The notes: generated by a model from the letters alone, not told the origin. Positions 54,456 to 63,066 are shown, counted from the first letter of the stretch. The stretch: 64,000 bases of DNA from Mycolicibacterium porcinum (GCA_001942045.1 MSTD01000002.1:1-64000), one strand, 5' to 3'. Numbers and translations: made by a program.

Positions 54456-54473
54456 GCGGTCTCCTGAGACCGC
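54456..54473. promoter_or_regulatory. 18-bp perfect palindrome
   Basis: Arms GCGGTCTC and GAGACCGC around CT, 67 bases before the hypothetical gene at 54540. The size fits a dimeric regulator site. No cognate regulator is apparent. Confidence 0.35.
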
Positions 54474-54539
54474 CGGCCGAGGTTGTGCGCATGAGCAGGG
54501 ACGCTACCCCACTGCGGTGACATCGACAGAAAGTTCCGC

Positions 54540-54833
54540 GTGGAGCATCAGTCAGAGTGGGGCAGACTTCTCGACATGCCAGATTCCGTGCGAGCCAGGT
54601 ATGCGGTCGCCAGTGACGACCCTGAGTACGCCGGCACGACTTACGTCCTGGACGATCTCGACGACGGCGTCTTGATTTACCTCGAATATGCCGACGGCAG
54701 CGCTCTCGATGCCGGCTACCTCTACCAGGAAGACGTGGAAGGCCTCAGCCAGAGCGAGTTAGTCGCCGAGGTCGACCAGGCGCTCCGCGACGGTCAACTG
54801 CCGCCGCGCGGAGAAATCGTGACATCGAGCTGA
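54540..54833 (+). CDS. 97-residue acidic hypothetical protein
   Basis: Starts at GTG 54540 (or ATG 54576). The product is acidic and beta-rich in its first half (YAGTTYVLDDLDDGVLIYLEYADG), then helical (SQSELVAEVDQALRDGQLPP). No domain is recognised. It has a regular mycobacterial codon pattern and no overlap with neighbours, which supports it being a real gene. Confidence 0.6.
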   Translation: MEHQSEWGRLLDMPDSVRARYAVASDDPEYAGTTYVLDDLDDGVLIYLEYADGSALDAGYLYQEDVEGLSQSELVAEVDQALRDGQLPPRGEIVTSS

Positions 54834-54867
54834 CACAGATCCGCCCTGACGCAATGCCGGCTCGGCG

Positions 54868-55434
54868 TCACCGCTCCATCTCCACCGCGATCTCCTCAGC
54901 CGACGCCGGCCTCAGACCCCACGCTTCCAAGGACACGCAGATCGACCGCTTTCCCGGCCGTCGCTCGTTGGAATGTGTGTGTCCGTGGATCAACCACATC
55001 CCGAGGTTCGGCAACTGGTACTGGTCGAAGTTCTTGCGCGAGAACCTGTCCGGGACGTCGACGTACGGGAAGTGGCTCAGCATCACACCCTCGCCGCCCA
55101 CCTTCGTCCGCGCCACCTGCTGCACGCTCGCGAACACCTCGGTGTAGGCGGCGAAATGCCTCTGCGCGCCCCGGTACATCGGATGCACCGGGTCATGATT
55201 TCCGGTCACGAGGTGCATCTGTACCCGCAGCGTGCTCAGCTGCGCCAGGGCCGATTCCATCGACGCCACACCGCCGGCGCAGATGTCGCCGAGCACCCAC
55301 AGCGTGTCGTGCTGCGGATCGAGCCGGTGCAGCGCCGCCATCACCGCGGCGTCGTGGGCGGCCACGGTGTCGAACCCGCGCAGGCCCGCCAGCTTCGGGT
55401 GCACAAGGTGGAGGTCAGCGGTGAAGAAGTCCAC
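54868..55434 (-). CDS. Calcineurin-like metallophosphoesterase
   Basis: A 188-residue phosphoesterase with the canonical metal motifs in order: DLHLVH (residue 7), GDICAGG, GNHDPVH, LSHFP and GHTHSNE. Compact single-domain enzymes of this kind cleave phosphomono- or diesters. The start is a GTG. It is divergent from a small secreted protein gene; nothing near suggests a substrate. Confidence 0.9.
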   Translation of the reverse strand: MDFFTADLHLVHPKLAGLRGFDTVAAHDAAVMAALHRLDPQHDTLWVLGDICAGGVASMESALAQLSTLRVQMHLVTGNHDPVHPMYRGAQRHFAAYTEVFASVQQVARTKVGGEGVMLSHFPYVDVPDRFSRKNFDQYQLPNLGMWLIHGHTHSNERRPGKRSICVSLEAWGLRPASAEEIAVEMER

Positions 55435-55515
55435 CCGCGGACGGTAACGGGCAACGCCGACATCTGGCGACCGAGTTTTCTCGCCCCTGGCAGCTACCCG
55501 CTATCGTTGAGGTCC

Positions 55516-55791
55516 ATGTTGTCCGGCAATGGGTTCAGGCCTCCATCGAGAGCCCTGGCAACGATCAGAGTGGCCTTCTCCGCATTCGCGTTCGCGGTGG
55601 CGGCCTCGGTGTCTGTTTCGGCTCCGGCTCAGGCCGAGCCGATGACGGTGTGCCCGCCGAATCAGCCGTCGAACTGGAACGGTAAGCCGTGCTTCCCACA
55701 GCCGTGCGTGCCGCCGTACGCGCCGGGCATTCCGCCATGCTTCATGCCACCGCCGCAGATCGGACCGAACGGTGTGCCGGTGATCGGATGA
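55516..55791 (+). CDS. Small secreted Pro/Cys-rich protein
   Basis: A 91-residue protein with a signal peptide (ATIRVAFSAFAFAVAASVSVSAPAQA) and a short mature part with four Cys (TVCPPNQ, KPCFPQPCVPPYA, IPPCFMPPP) and many Pro. It is similar in style to the secreted protein at 22234. Its stop overlaps the next ATG (ATGA). No family is recognised. Confidence 0.75.
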   Translation: MLSGNGFRPPSRALATIRVAFSAFAFAVAASVSVSAPAQAEPMTVCPPNQPSNWNGKPCFPQPCVPPYAPGIPPCFMPPPQIGPNGVPVIG

Positions 55792-56354
55792 ATGCCGCAG
55801 GCCCGAGCACGCGGCGCCGCCTCACCGCGCGCATTTCCCGAGTCAGCGGCCACGCGAGTTGGTGGGTATTCGTCGTGGCTCGGCTGATGTCGGAGCTGGG
55901 CCTGACAGTGGGTGGCGGGATGCCGCGGCGCTACGCCGACTTCACCGAAGACTCTATCTTCGGGTCGGGCCTCGGCCACGACGACTACGGGTGGACCGCC
56001 TACACCCCGCTGACTGACGAGCCGCCATCGGCACTCGCCGATCCTTTCTTCGCAGCGAACATCATGGCGACCATCGCCGTGGCCGCCGTGGCGATCACCG
56101 TGGTCGCAGCACTGGTTGAGGCCATCGCCGAGCGGCGATGGCTGGTGGGTGCGGGCACCGTGCTCGCCCCGATACTCGGCGCGGCGATCATCCTGACGGC
56201 ACTGTACGAACGGCCAGGGTTTCTTGGGGGCGGTCACTTCGACCTTCCGCCACTGGTCGTGTTCGTGCTCGTGCTGATCGGCGTCGCCGTCCGAGAGGTG
56301 TGGAGCCGGGCGGTGTCACCGCGGCTGGTCTGTGATACCTCGGCGACAACGTGA
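55788..56354 (+). CDS. Small integral membrane protein
   Basis: A 188-residue protein with about three to four hydrophobic segments: one near residue 25 (ASWWVFVVARL), and clear helices at about 90-112 (MATIAVAAVAITVVAALVEAI), 118-138 and 150-170. A loop with FTEDSIFGSG and YGWTAYTPLTDEP lies outside or inside between the first two. It overlaps the secreted-protein gene by 4 bp, so the two are probably made together. No family is recognised. Confidence 0.72.
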   Translation: MNAAGPSTRRRLTARISRVSGHASWWVFVVARLMSELGLTVGGGMPRRYADFTEDSIFGSGLGHDDYGWTAYTPLTDEPPSALADPFFAANIMATIAVAAVAITVVAALVEAIAERRWLVGAGTVLAPILGAAIILTALYERPGFLGGGHFDLPPLVVFVLVLIGVAVREVWSRAVSPRLVCDTSATT

Positions 56355-56417
56355 ATCACTCTTAACGACAGCATGTTTCGGGCCGCAGAATGTTCGCACC
56401 CCACGCCGGGCTTGACT

Positions 56418-56432
56418 CTCACACGGTGTGAG
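56418..56432. promoter_or_regulatory. MerR-type operator within a promoter
   Basis: Palindrome CTCACAC-G-GTGTGAG directly after a TTGACT -35-like hexamer (56412-56417) and 18 bases before the merR ATG. Dyads in an over-long spacer are the mark of MerR-controlled promoters, so autoregulation is likely. The -10 hexamer is not obvious. Confidence 0.5.
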
Positions 56433-56449
56433 ACGGCACAGTCTTAGCC

Positions 56450-57283
56450 ATGGCTGACACCCCGTTCCTGATGCCGATCGGCCGGTTCTCTTCGCTGAGC
56501 CGTATCTCCGTTCGCATGCTGCGCCACTACGACACCCACGGTGTCCTGGTGCCCGCGCAGGTGGACCCGATCAGCGGCTACCGCAGGTACGCCGCGGCGC
56601 AGCTGGCCGACGCTGCCGCGATCCGGCGGCTCCGCGACATCGGATTCGGCGTGTCCGCCATCGGAGCCCTGCTCGCCATTCGCGGCACCGCGGCGTTCGA
56701 CGCCGCCCTCGCGGCCCAACGCATCGAACTGGTCGCGGCGGCCGAGGAGGCCAGTGCGCGGCTCCGGCTCATCGACCATCTACTTTCCGAGAAGGAGTTC
56801 ACCATGACCGACACCGTCACCGAAGAGACCGTCCCCGCCCGGACCATCGTGTACCTGCGCGACACCGTTCCGAACTACGCCGCCGAGGGGCAGTTGTGGG
56901 CGCGGTTCATGCCCGCTCTCGCCGAACAGGACGTCACGCCGGGCATGTTGGGCGGATGCATCGAGCACGACGACGAGTTCCGCGAATCGGATGTCGACGA
57001 ATCGGTGTTCGTCGAGGTTTCCGCCGACACCACGGCCCGGGATCCGCTGAACGTGCTCGTTGTCCCCGCCCGACGGGCCGTGGTGGCCAGCGTCAGGGGG
57101 CCATATGCCGAGGCGATTTCGCGGGCGCACGAGCTCATCGGCGCCTACATGACCGAGCACGGGTTGACCCTGACGCGGACCGCCGACGACATCACGACGC
57201 ACCACTACAACGTCTACCTCGATGACCCGCGCGACGTGCCGGAGGACCGCCTGCGGACAAAGGTCTACGTGCCGGTTCGGTAG
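56450..57283 (+). CDS. MerR-family regulator with GyrI-like effector domain
   Basis: A 277-residue BmrR-type regulator. The N-terminal wHTH (MPIGRFSSLSRISVRMLRHYDTHGVLVP, SGYRRYAAAQLADAAAIRRLRDIGFG) is followed by a coiled coil and a C-terminal GyrI/AraC-effector-binding domain (TIVYLRDTVPNYAAEG, VEVSADTT, GPYAEAISRAHELIGAYM). Such proteins bind amphipathic compounds and activate efflux genes; no transporter lies next to it, so its target may be elsewhere. Confidence 0.9.
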   Translation: MADTPFLMPIGRFSSLSRISVRMLRHYDTHGVLVPAQVDPISGYRRYAAAQLADAAAIRRLRDIGFGVSAIGALLAIRGTAAFDAALAAQRIELVAAAEEASARLRLIDHLLSEKEFTMTDTVTEETVPARTIVYLRDTVPNYAAEGQLWARFMPALAEQDVTPGMLGGCIEHDDEFRESDVDESVFVEVSADTTARDPLNVLVVPARRAVVASVRGPYAEAISRAHELIGAYMTEHGLTLTRTADDITTHHYNVYLDDPRDVPEDRLRTKVYVPVR

Positions 57284-57309
57284 GTCTGCCGCCCACAGTC
57301 CTTAGACGC

Positions 57310-57366
57310 CGAATGGCCAGTTGTTGCACACCTTTTCGTGATCTGCGTGCAACAACTGGCCATTCG
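57310..57366. repeat. Palindromic intergenic repeat, copy C
   Basis: The most symmetric copy: 20-base perfect arms, left 57310-57329 and right 57347-57366, both containing the CGAATGGCCAGTT core, and a 17-base loop with CCTTTTCG. It lies between the convergent merR and nrdE stops. Confidence 0.88.
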
Positions 57367-57383
57367 AGCGGCTCAAAGCTGCG

Positions 57384-59552
57384 TCACAACATGCAGCTGA
57401 CGCAGTTCTCAACCTCAGTGCCTTGCAGCGCCATCTGACGCAACCGGATGTAGTACAGCGTCTTGATGCCCTTGCGCCAGGCGTAGATCTGCGCCTTGTT
57501 GACGTCGCGGGTGTTGGCGGTGTCCTTGAAGAACAACGTCAGCGAAAGACCTTGATCCACATGCTGCGTCGCCGCGGCGTAGGTATCGATGATCTTCTCG
57601 TAGCCGATCTCGTACGCGTCCTGGTAGTACTCCAGGTTGTCGTTCGTCAGGTACGGCGCCGGGTAGTAGACGCGACCGATCTTGCCTTCCTTGCGGATCT
57701 CGATCTTCGAGGCAACTGGGTGGATCGACGACGTCGAGTGGTTGATGTAGGAGATCGACCCGGTCGGCGGGACGGCCTGCAGGTTCTGGTTGTAGATGCC
57801 GTGCTCCTGCACTGAAGCCTTCAGCGCACGCCAGTCGTCCTGCGTCGGGATGTGGATCTCGGCGTCGGCGAAGATCTGCCGCACCTTGTCGGTCGCCGGC
57901 TCCCACACCTGCTCGGTGTACTTGTCGAAGAACTCCCCCGACGCATACTTCGAGTCCTCGAACCCGCCGAACTTCGTACCGCGTTCGATCGCAATGAGAT
58001 TCGAGGCGCGTAGTGCGTGGAACAGCACGGTGTAGAAGTAGATGTTGGTGAAGTCGATGCCTTCTTCGGATCCATAGTGGATCCGCTCGCGGGCCAGGTA
58101 GCCGTGCAGGTTCATCTGCCCCAGACCGATGGCGTGCGAGCTGTTGTTGCCCTGCTCGATAGACGGCACCGACCAGATGTGGGTCTGATCGCTCACCGCG
58201 GTCAGCGCCCGGATGGCCACCTCGATCGACTGCGCGAAGTCCGGGGAGTCCATCGTCTTGGCAATGTTCATCGACCCCAGGTTGCAGGAGATGTCCTTGC
58301 CGACCTTCTTGTAGGACAGGTCGTCGTTGAACTCCGAGGCGGTCGAGACCTGAAGGATCTCCGAGCACAGGTTGGAGTGGGTGATCTTGCCGGCGATCGG
58401 GTTTGCCCAGTTCACCGTGTCCTCGTACATGATGTACGGGTAGCCCGACTCGAACTGCAGCTCGGCCAGCGTCTGGAAGAACTCGCGCGCCTTGATCTTG
58501 GTCTTGCGGATCCGCGCGTCGTCGACCATCTCGTAGTACTTCTCGGTCACCGAGATGTCGGCGAACGGGACTCCGTAGACCTTCTCGACGTCGTACGGCG
58601 AGAAGAGGTACATGTCCTCGTTCTTCTTGGCCAGCTCGAAGGTGATGTCCGGGATCACCACACCCAGCGACAGCGTCTTGATCCGGATCTTCTCGTCGGC
58701 GTTCTCACGCTTGGTGTCGAGGAACCGGTAGATGTCGGGGTGGTGCGCGTGCAGGTACACCGCGCCGGCACCTTGGCGGGCGCCGAGCTGGTTGGCGTAG
58801 GAGAACGAGTCCTCCAGCAGCTTCATGATCGGGATGACGCCCGAGCTCTGGTTCTCGATGTTCTTGATCGGTGCGCCGTGCTCACGAATGTTGGTCAGCA
58901 GCAATGCGACTCCGCCACCGCGCTTGGACAGCTGCAGGGCGGAGTTGATCGAGCGCCCGATGGACTCCATGTTGTCCTCGATGCGCAGCAGGAAGCAGGA
59001 CACCGGCTCGCCGCGCTGCTTCTTGCCCGAGTTGAGGAACGTGGGAGTAGCCGGCTGGAAGCGGCCGTCGATGATCTCGTCGACCAGCTTCTCGGCCAGC
59101 ACGGTGTCACCGGCGGCCAGGGTCAACGCCACCATCACGACACGGTCCTCGAAGCGCTCCAGGTAGCGCTTCCCGTCAAACGTCTTGAGCGTGTAGGAGG
59201 TGTAGTACTTGAACGCGCCCAGGAATGTCGGGAACCGGAACTTCTTGGCGTAGGCCCGATCCAGCAGGCTCTTGACGAAGTTGCGGCTGTACTGATCGAG
59301 CACCTCGCGCTCGTAGTACTCCTTCTCGATCAGGTAGTCGAGCTTCTCGTCCTGGCTGTGGAAGAACACCGTGTTCTGGTTGACGTGCTGCAGGAAGTAC
59401 TCCCGCGCGGCCCGCACATCCTTGTCGAACTGAATCTTGCCGTCGGCGTCGTACAGATTCAGCATCGCGTTGAGCGCGTGGTAATCAGTCTCTCCGGGCA
59501 AGGTGTGCCCGGGATTGGTTACAGGCTCTGCAGCTGTGACGGTTGGTGGCAC
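57384..59552 (-). CDS. nrdE: Class Ib ribonucleotide reductase large subunit
   Basis: A 722-residue R1E subunit. Active-site elements are seen: [56 protein letters not shown] and the C-terminal redox pair CVSCML that receives electrons from NrdH. The start is GTG at 59552 with GGAAGG seven bases upstream; it overlaps nrdI by 34 bp. The internal [10 protein letters not shown] start used for some annotations lies about 30 codons later. It reduces NDPs to dNDPs with NrdF2. Confidence 0.96.
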   Translation of the reverse strand: MPPTVTAAEPVTNPGHTLPGETDYHALNAMLNLYDADGKIQFDKDVRAAREYFLQHVNQNTVFFHSQDEKLDYLIEKEYYEREVLDQYSRNFVKSLLDRAYAKKFRFPTFLGAFKYYTSYTLKTFDGKRYLERFEDRVVMVALTLAAGDTVLAEKLVDEIIDGRFQPATPTFLNSGKKQRGEPVSCFLLRIEDNMESIGRSINSALQLSKRGGGVALLLTNIREHGAPIKNIENQSSGVIPIMKLLEDSFSYANQLGARQGAGAVYLHAHHPDIYRFLDTKRENADEKIRIKTLSLGVVIPDITFELAKKNEDMYLFSPYDVEKVYGVPFADISVTEKYYEMVDDARIRKTKIKAREFFQTLAELQFESGYPYIMYEDTVNWANPIAGKITHSNLCSEILQVSTASEFNDDLSYKKVGKDISCNLGSMNIAKTMDSPDFAQSIEVAIRALTAVSDQTHIWSVPSIEQGNNSSHAIGLGQMNLHGYLARERIHYGSEEGIDFTNIYFYTVLFHALRASNLIAIERGTKFGGFEDSKYASGEFFDKYTEQVWEPATDKVRQIFADAEIHIPTQDDWRALKASVQEHGIYNQNLQAVPPTGSISYINHSTSSIHPVASKIEIRKEGKIGRVYYPAPYLTNDNLEYYQDAYEIGYEKIIDTYAAATQHVDQGLSLTLFFKDTANTRDVNKAQIYAWRKGIKTLYYIRLRQMALQGTEVENCVSCML

Positions 59553-59971
59553 GTCTGGTCCTTCCAAAAGTCTTTCAACCCCGCACGGACAGCTTCGACA
59601 TCGTCCGGGGTTCCCATGAGTTCGAAGCGATACAGGTACGGCACACCGCATTTGCGCGAGACCACATTGCCCGCGTACGCGAACTCCGCACCGAAGTTGT
59701 TGTTGCCCGCGGCGATGACGCCGCGGATCAACGACCGGTTGTGTTCATTGTTGAGAAACGCGATGACCTGTTTGGGCACATAGCCACCGTTGTTGATGTC
59801 GGGGGTGGCACGGCCGCCGCCGTAGGTGGGAAGGATCAGAACGTAGGGCTCGTTCACCTCGATGCGGCCGTGCAGCGGGATGCGGGTGACTCGGTCTTCG
59901 GGCCACTGCAACTTCTGGACGAAGCGGTGGGTGTTTTCCGAGACACTGGAGAAGTAGACGAGATGGCTCAT
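59519..59971 (-). CDS. nrdI: NrdI flavodoxin-like protein
   Basis: A 150-residue Nrd[19 protein letters not shown] (FMN phosphate loop), LILPTYGGG and [17 protein letters not shown] are the family's FMN-binding loops. It supplies the oxidant that assembles the dimanganese-tyrosyl radical cofactor of NrdF. It lies 34 bases after nrdH and overlaps nrdE. Confidence 0.95.
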   Translation of the reverse strand: MSHLVYFSSVSENTHRFVQKLQWPEDRVTRIPLHGRIEVNEPYVLILPTYGGGRATPDINNGGYVPKQVIAFLNNEHNRSLIRGVIAAGNNNFGAEFAYAGNVVSRKCGVPYLYRFELMGTPDDVEAVRAGLKDFWKDQTCHQPSQLQSL

Positions 59972-60005
59972 CGTGTTCTCCGTCCTCCCCCGTAGATACC
60001 TTCCG

Positions 60006-60245
60006 TTACGCGCTGGCCGCGACCGTGCTGAGGGCCTTGATCCGATCCGGCCGGAAGCCCGACCAGTGCTCGTTGCCGGCCACCACGACGGGCGCCTGCA
60101 GGTACCCGAGCGCCATGACGTAGTCGCGGGCCTCGCTGTCGAGGGTGATGTCGACCTTCTCGAACGCGATGCCCTGCTTTTCCAACGCCTTGTAGGTGGC
60201 GTTGCACTGCACGCATGCGGGCTTGGTGTACACGGTGACGGTCAT
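60006..60245 (-). CDS. nrdH: Glutaredoxin-like NrdH redoxin
   Basis: A 79-residue NrdH with the redox motif CVQC (residues 11-14) and the family's WSGFRPDRI near the C-terminus, which distinguishes it from glutaredoxins. It passes electrons from thioredoxin reductase to NrdE. The ATG at 60245 gives the usual [11 protein letters not shown] start. The promoter and NrdR-like boxes lie about 200 bp upstream. Confidence 0.95.
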   Translation of the reverse strand: MTVTVYTKPACVQCNATYKALEKQGIAFEKVDITLDSEARDYVMALGYLQAPVVVAGNEHWSGFRPDRIKALSTVAASA

Positions 60246-60447
60246 CTTCGGTACGGCTCCTCTTGCGGAAAGTGAACAAGTGACTGGCAACTGATCGGGT
60301 CTTACGTTTCGCTTAAGTTCAGCGACCTTCGGGCCGCCAAAATTCCTGCCGGTCGAAGCCGCTCTCCGGCTGGTCTTGAAACCGACTCAGCCGGATTCGC
60401 TGCGCTCCGGCCGGCTCCCGAACTGTGGTGGCCCGTCGGTCTCACAG

Positions 60448-60463
60448 ACACTACACCTAGTGG
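60448..60463. promoter_or_regulatory. NrdR box 1
   Basis: ACACTACACCTAGTGG agrees with the NrdR consensus (acaCwAtATaTwgtgt) at 12 of 16 positions, including both CWA/TW halves. It is paired with box 2, 32 bp away, the three-turn spacing typical of NrdR tandem sites. Confidence 0.65.
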
Positions 60464-60479
60464 CCGACAGTTCGAAGCC

Positions 60480-60495
60480 ATACAACATGTTCTGA
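60480..60495. promoter_or_regulatory. NrdR box 2
   Basis: ATACAACATGTTCTGA fits the core C-W-A-n-A-T-n-T-W of the NrdR consensus, though the ends differ. It starts exactly 32 bp from the start of box 1. Mycobacterial NrdR is known to repress class Ib and II reductase genes. Confidence 0.6.
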
Positions 60496-60654
60496 ATAAC
60501 ATTTTTGAAATTCCCAGGTCGTAAGCTTGCCAGCAACCACGTCCACGGCGTGTCGCGCCCAACTTGACAGAACGTGTCGCGTCGCACCACTAGATGTAGC
60601 ACCAGCCACCGACAAGTCCGCCCACCGAGCGACGCAAGAACCCCCAACAGCAAA

Positions 60655-60689
60655 GCCGCCGGCCAGGTCGGAACGACCCAGCCGGCGGC
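60655..60689. terminator. Hairpin terminator after the FMN reductase gene
   Basis: Outer arms GCCGCCGGC (60655-60663) and GCCGGCGGC (60681-60689) with a nested GGTCG/CGACC stem and a 3-base loop. It lies 50 bases beyond the stop of the minus-strand FMN reductase gene and before the nrd promoter region. Confidence 0.7.
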
Positions 60690-60738
60690 AAGATTTTGCC
60701 GGAAAGCGGCGCGAACGGCAAAACGCGAAGACGAACCC

Positions 60739-61281
60739 TCAGCTGACCTCAATTGTGAGCTTGCCCACAATGTCGCGCAGCGCCTCGGCCACCTCCGCGT
60801 TCTCCCGGGGATGCTTGCCGTCGAACGCCTTCGACGGCACCGAGAGCTTGAGGTCCTCGACCACGCGCGGCCCGGCGATGCCGAACGACTTGCGGGTCTC
60901 GTCGTGCGCCCACACACCGCCGTACTGTCCGAGCGCAGCGCCGACCACGGCCAGCGGCTTGTCCTTCAGCGCCCCGTTGCCGAACGGCCGCGACAGCCAG
61001 TCGATGGCATTCTTCAGGACACCGGGGATGCTCCCGTTGTATTCGGGGGTGACCACCAGCGCAGCGTCAGCCTCGGCGGCCGCCGCCCGCAGGGCGACCA
61101 CGGGCTCGGCCACGTCGGCGGTGTCGATGTCCTCGTTATAGAAAGGCAGTTCACCCAGCCGGTCGAAAATCCGCAGTTCGACGCCGTCGGGCGCCTGCTC
61201 CACTGCCAACTCGGCGAGCTGTCGGTTCACCGACGCCTCGCGCAGGCTTCCTACCAACACCAGGACCTTGACATCGGCCAT
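60739..61281 (-). CDS. NADPH-dependent FMN reductase family protein (Rv3054c type)
   Basis: A 180-residue flavodoxin-like reductase: VLVGSLREASVNRQLAELA binds the FMN phosphate, and TPEYNGSIPGVLKNAIDWLSRP is the family's second FMN loop. It probably reduces FMN, quinones or azo/chromate compounds with NAD(P)H. It is divergent from a TetR gene with a palindromic site between them, so it is likely induced by a small molecule. Confidence 0.91.
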   Translation of the reverse strand: MADVKVLVLVGSLREASVNRQLAELAVEQAPDGVELRIFDRLGELPFYNEDIDTADVAEPVVALRAAAAEADAALVVTPEYNGSIPGVLKNAIDWLSRPFGNGALKDKPLAVVGAALGQYGGVWAHDETRKSFGIAGPRVVEDLKLSVPSKAFDGKHPRENAEVAEALRDIVGKLTIEVS

Positions 61282-61338
61282 GTTTCACCACTCCCTTGTT
61301 TCTCTTGGTCGTCTCACCCGATTCTTGCAACGATCAAC

Positions 61339-61352
61339 CGGACTGTAGTCCG
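61339..61352. promoter_or_regulatory. TetR operator between FMN reductase and tetR genes
   Basis: Perfect inverted repeat CGGACT-GT-AGTCCG in the 100-bp divergent gap, 29 bases before the tetR GTG and 57 bases from the reductase ATG. Both position and size fit an operator controlling both genes. Confidence 0.6.
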
Positions 61353-61381
61353 ATTAATTCCGCCTGAGTTAAAGTTCTGGT

Positions 61382-61987
61382 GTGGCAGCCTCCGACCGCC
61401 CGACCCAGCTCGCGGGCATCGACCCGGCACCACAAGAACGCGGGGATGCCGCTCGAAACCGCGCTCTCATCCTCGACGCCGCGCGCCGGCTCATCGCCGA
61501 ACGCGGACCCGACGCGGTCAGCACCGACGATATCGCGGCAGCGGCCGGCGTCGGGAAGGGCACGGTGTTCCGGAGGTTCGGCAGCCGGGCGGGGCTCATG
61601 ATGGTGCTGCTCGACGAGGACGAGACCGCCGAGCAGGACGCCTTCATGTTCGGCCCGCCCCCGCTGGGGCCCGGCGCGCCGCCGCTGGAACGGCTGCTGG
61701 CCTACGGCGCGGATCGGCTCCGATTCGTGCACTGCCACCAGGCCCTGCTGTCCGATGCCATCCGGGAACCCGGTGTGCGTTACTCCGGCCCGTTCACCCT
61801 GCACCGCACCCACGTCCGGATGCTGCTCGAAACAGCGGGCACCACAGGCGATCTCGACGCACAGGCCGACGCCCTGATCGCCCTCTTGGACGCCGACTAC
61901 CTGGCGCACCAACTGTCCCTCGGCCGCAGTCTCGATGCCCTGATCACCGCGTGGCAGGACACCGCCCGAAAGTTGTGCGGGCGCTAG
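61382..61987 (+). CDS. TetR-family regulator (Rv3055 type)
   Basis: A 201-residue TetR protein with HTH about residues 26-70 (RALILDAARRLIAERGPDAVSTDDIAAAAGVGKGTVFRRFGSRAGLM). The start is GTG. It matches Rv3055 in order and lies 4 bases before dinB2, so it may share a transcript with the polymerase while repressing the divergent FMN reductase. Confidence 0.92.
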   Translation: MAASDRPTQLAGIDPAPQERGDAARNRALILDAARRLIAERGPDAVSTDDIAAAAGVGKGTVFRRFGSRAGLMMVLLDEDETAEQDAFMFGPPPLGPGAPPLERLLAYGADRLRFVHCHQALLSDAIREPGVRYSGPFTLHRTHVRMLLETAGTTGDLDAQADALIALLDADYLAHQLSLGRSLDALITAWQDTARKLCGR

Positions 61988-61991
61988 CGCC

Positions 61992-63056
61992 ATGACCACC
62001 TGGGTACTCCACGTCGACCTCGACCAGTTCCTGGCCTCGGTGGAGTTGCGCCGCCACCCCGAACTCGAGGGGCTGCCCGTCATCGTCGGCGGCAGCGGTG
62101 ATCCCACCGAACCGCGCAAAGTGGTCACCTGCGCGTCGTACCAGGCACGCGAGTTCGGCGTGCACGCCGGTATGCCGCTGCGCACGGCGGCCCGCAAGTG
62201 CCCCGACGCCACCTTCCTGCCGTCGGACCCGGACGCCTACGACGCGGCGTCCGAGCAGGTGATGGGCCTGCTGCGCGATCTCGGCCACCCGCTCGAGGTC
62301 TGGGGCTGGGACGAGGCATACCTGGGTGCCGACGTGAGCGATCCGATCGAGCTGGCCGAACGCATCCGCACCGTGATCGCCGCCGAGACCGGGCTGTCCT
62401 GCTCGGTGGGCATCAGCGACAACAAGCAACGCGCCAAGGTGGCGACCGGGCTGGCCAAACCCGCAGGTGTGTACCTGCTCACCGAGGCCAACTGGATGTC
62501 GGTGATGGGTGACCGCCCGCCGGATGCGCTGTGGGGTGTCGGCCCCAAGACCACCAAAAGGCTTGCCGCACTAGGGATCACGACGGTGGCCGATCTGGCC
62601 GCCACCGATGCCACCGTGCTCACCTCGGCCTTCGGACCCAGTACCGGGCTGTGGATCCTGTTGCTGGCCAAAGGCGGCGGCGACACCGAAGTGAGCTCCG
62701 AGCCCTGGATTCCGCGCTCACGCAGTCACGTCATCACGTTCCCCGCCGATCTCACCGACCGCGGCGAGATGGACGACGCGATCCGCGAGCTGACCCGGCG
62801 AACACTTGACGAGGTGGTCGAACAGGGTCGCATCGTCACCCGGGTGGCGGTCACGGTGCGTACCGCGACGTTCTACACCCGCACCAAGATCCGCAAGCTG
62901 AGCACACCGAGCACCGATGCCGACGTCATCACCGACACCGCACTCGCGGTATTCGACCAGTTCGAGTTGGACCGACCGATCCGACTACTGGGAGTGCGGC
63001 TGGAACTGTCCATGGACGATCTTCCCGCCGCCCCGAGTGTCACCGCCCACCAATAA
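61992..63056 (+). CDS. dinB2: Y-family DNA polymerase IV, DinB2
   Basis: A 354-residue Y-family polymerase (Rv3056/dinP). Catalytic acidic residues are in HVDLDQF (Asp9) and WGWDEAYLGAD; SCSVGISDNKQRAKVATGLAKP is the palm/finger junction, followed by the helix-hairpin-helix VGPKTTKRLAALGITT and a little-finger domain. The steric-gate position that is Phe/Tyr in other Pol IV enzymes is Leu14 here, as in the M. smegmatis DinB2 known to use ribonucleotides. No beta-clamp-binding tail is evident at the C-terminus. Confidence 0.93.
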   Translation: MTTWVLHVDLDQFLASVELRRHPELEGLPVIVGGSGDPTEPRKVVTCASYQAREFGVHAGMPLRTAARKCPDATFLPSDPDAYDAASEQVMGLLRDLGHPLEVWGWDEAYLGADVSDPIELAERIRTVIAAETGLSCSVGISDNKQRAKVATGLAKPAGVYLLTEANWMSVMGDRPPDALWGVGPKTTKRLAALGITTVADLAATDATVLTSAFGPSTGLWILLLAKGGGDTEVSSEPWIPRSRSHVITFPADLTDRGEMDDAIRELTRRTLDEVVEQGRIVTRVAVTVRTATFYTRTKIRKLSTPSTDADVITDTALAVFDQFELDRPIRLLGVRLELSMDDLPAAPSVTAHQ

Positions 63057-63066
63057 CCTCGACCCC

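Larger units (their letters stand above)
53993..54539. other. 547-bp gap without a confident gene
   Basis: The gap holds palindromic repeat copy B (53997-54053), a possible 28-codon ORF (54329-54415) and a perfect 18-bp palindrome (54456-54473). The rest shows no open frame with recognisable protein features on either strand; it may be eroded coding sequence. Confidence 0.6.
60246..60738. other. 493-bp regulatory region upstream of nrdH, non-coding
   Basis: No credible gene is seen. The part next to nrdH (60246-60440) would be a leader of about 200 bases with GC-rich inverted repeats (for example GCCGGA/TCCGGC at 60389-60412). Two NrdR-like boxes lie at 60448-60463 and 60480-60495. The distal end holds the terminator of the FMN reductase gene (60655-60689). 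Confidence 0.65.

Noticed and set aside
54272..54523. 83-codon minus-strand frame in the gene-poor stretch
   Set aside because: No start context, no recognisable protein features and residue use typical of a shadow frame.
49176..57366. The three spaced palindromes as a CRISPR array or insertion-sequence ends
   Set aside because: They are kilobases apart with genes between them, each copy is itself a hairpin, and no transposase or cas gene is present.
58017..59783. 588-codon open frame opposite nrdE
   Set aside because: Shadow frame; the minus strand has the ribonucleotide reductase active-site motifs.
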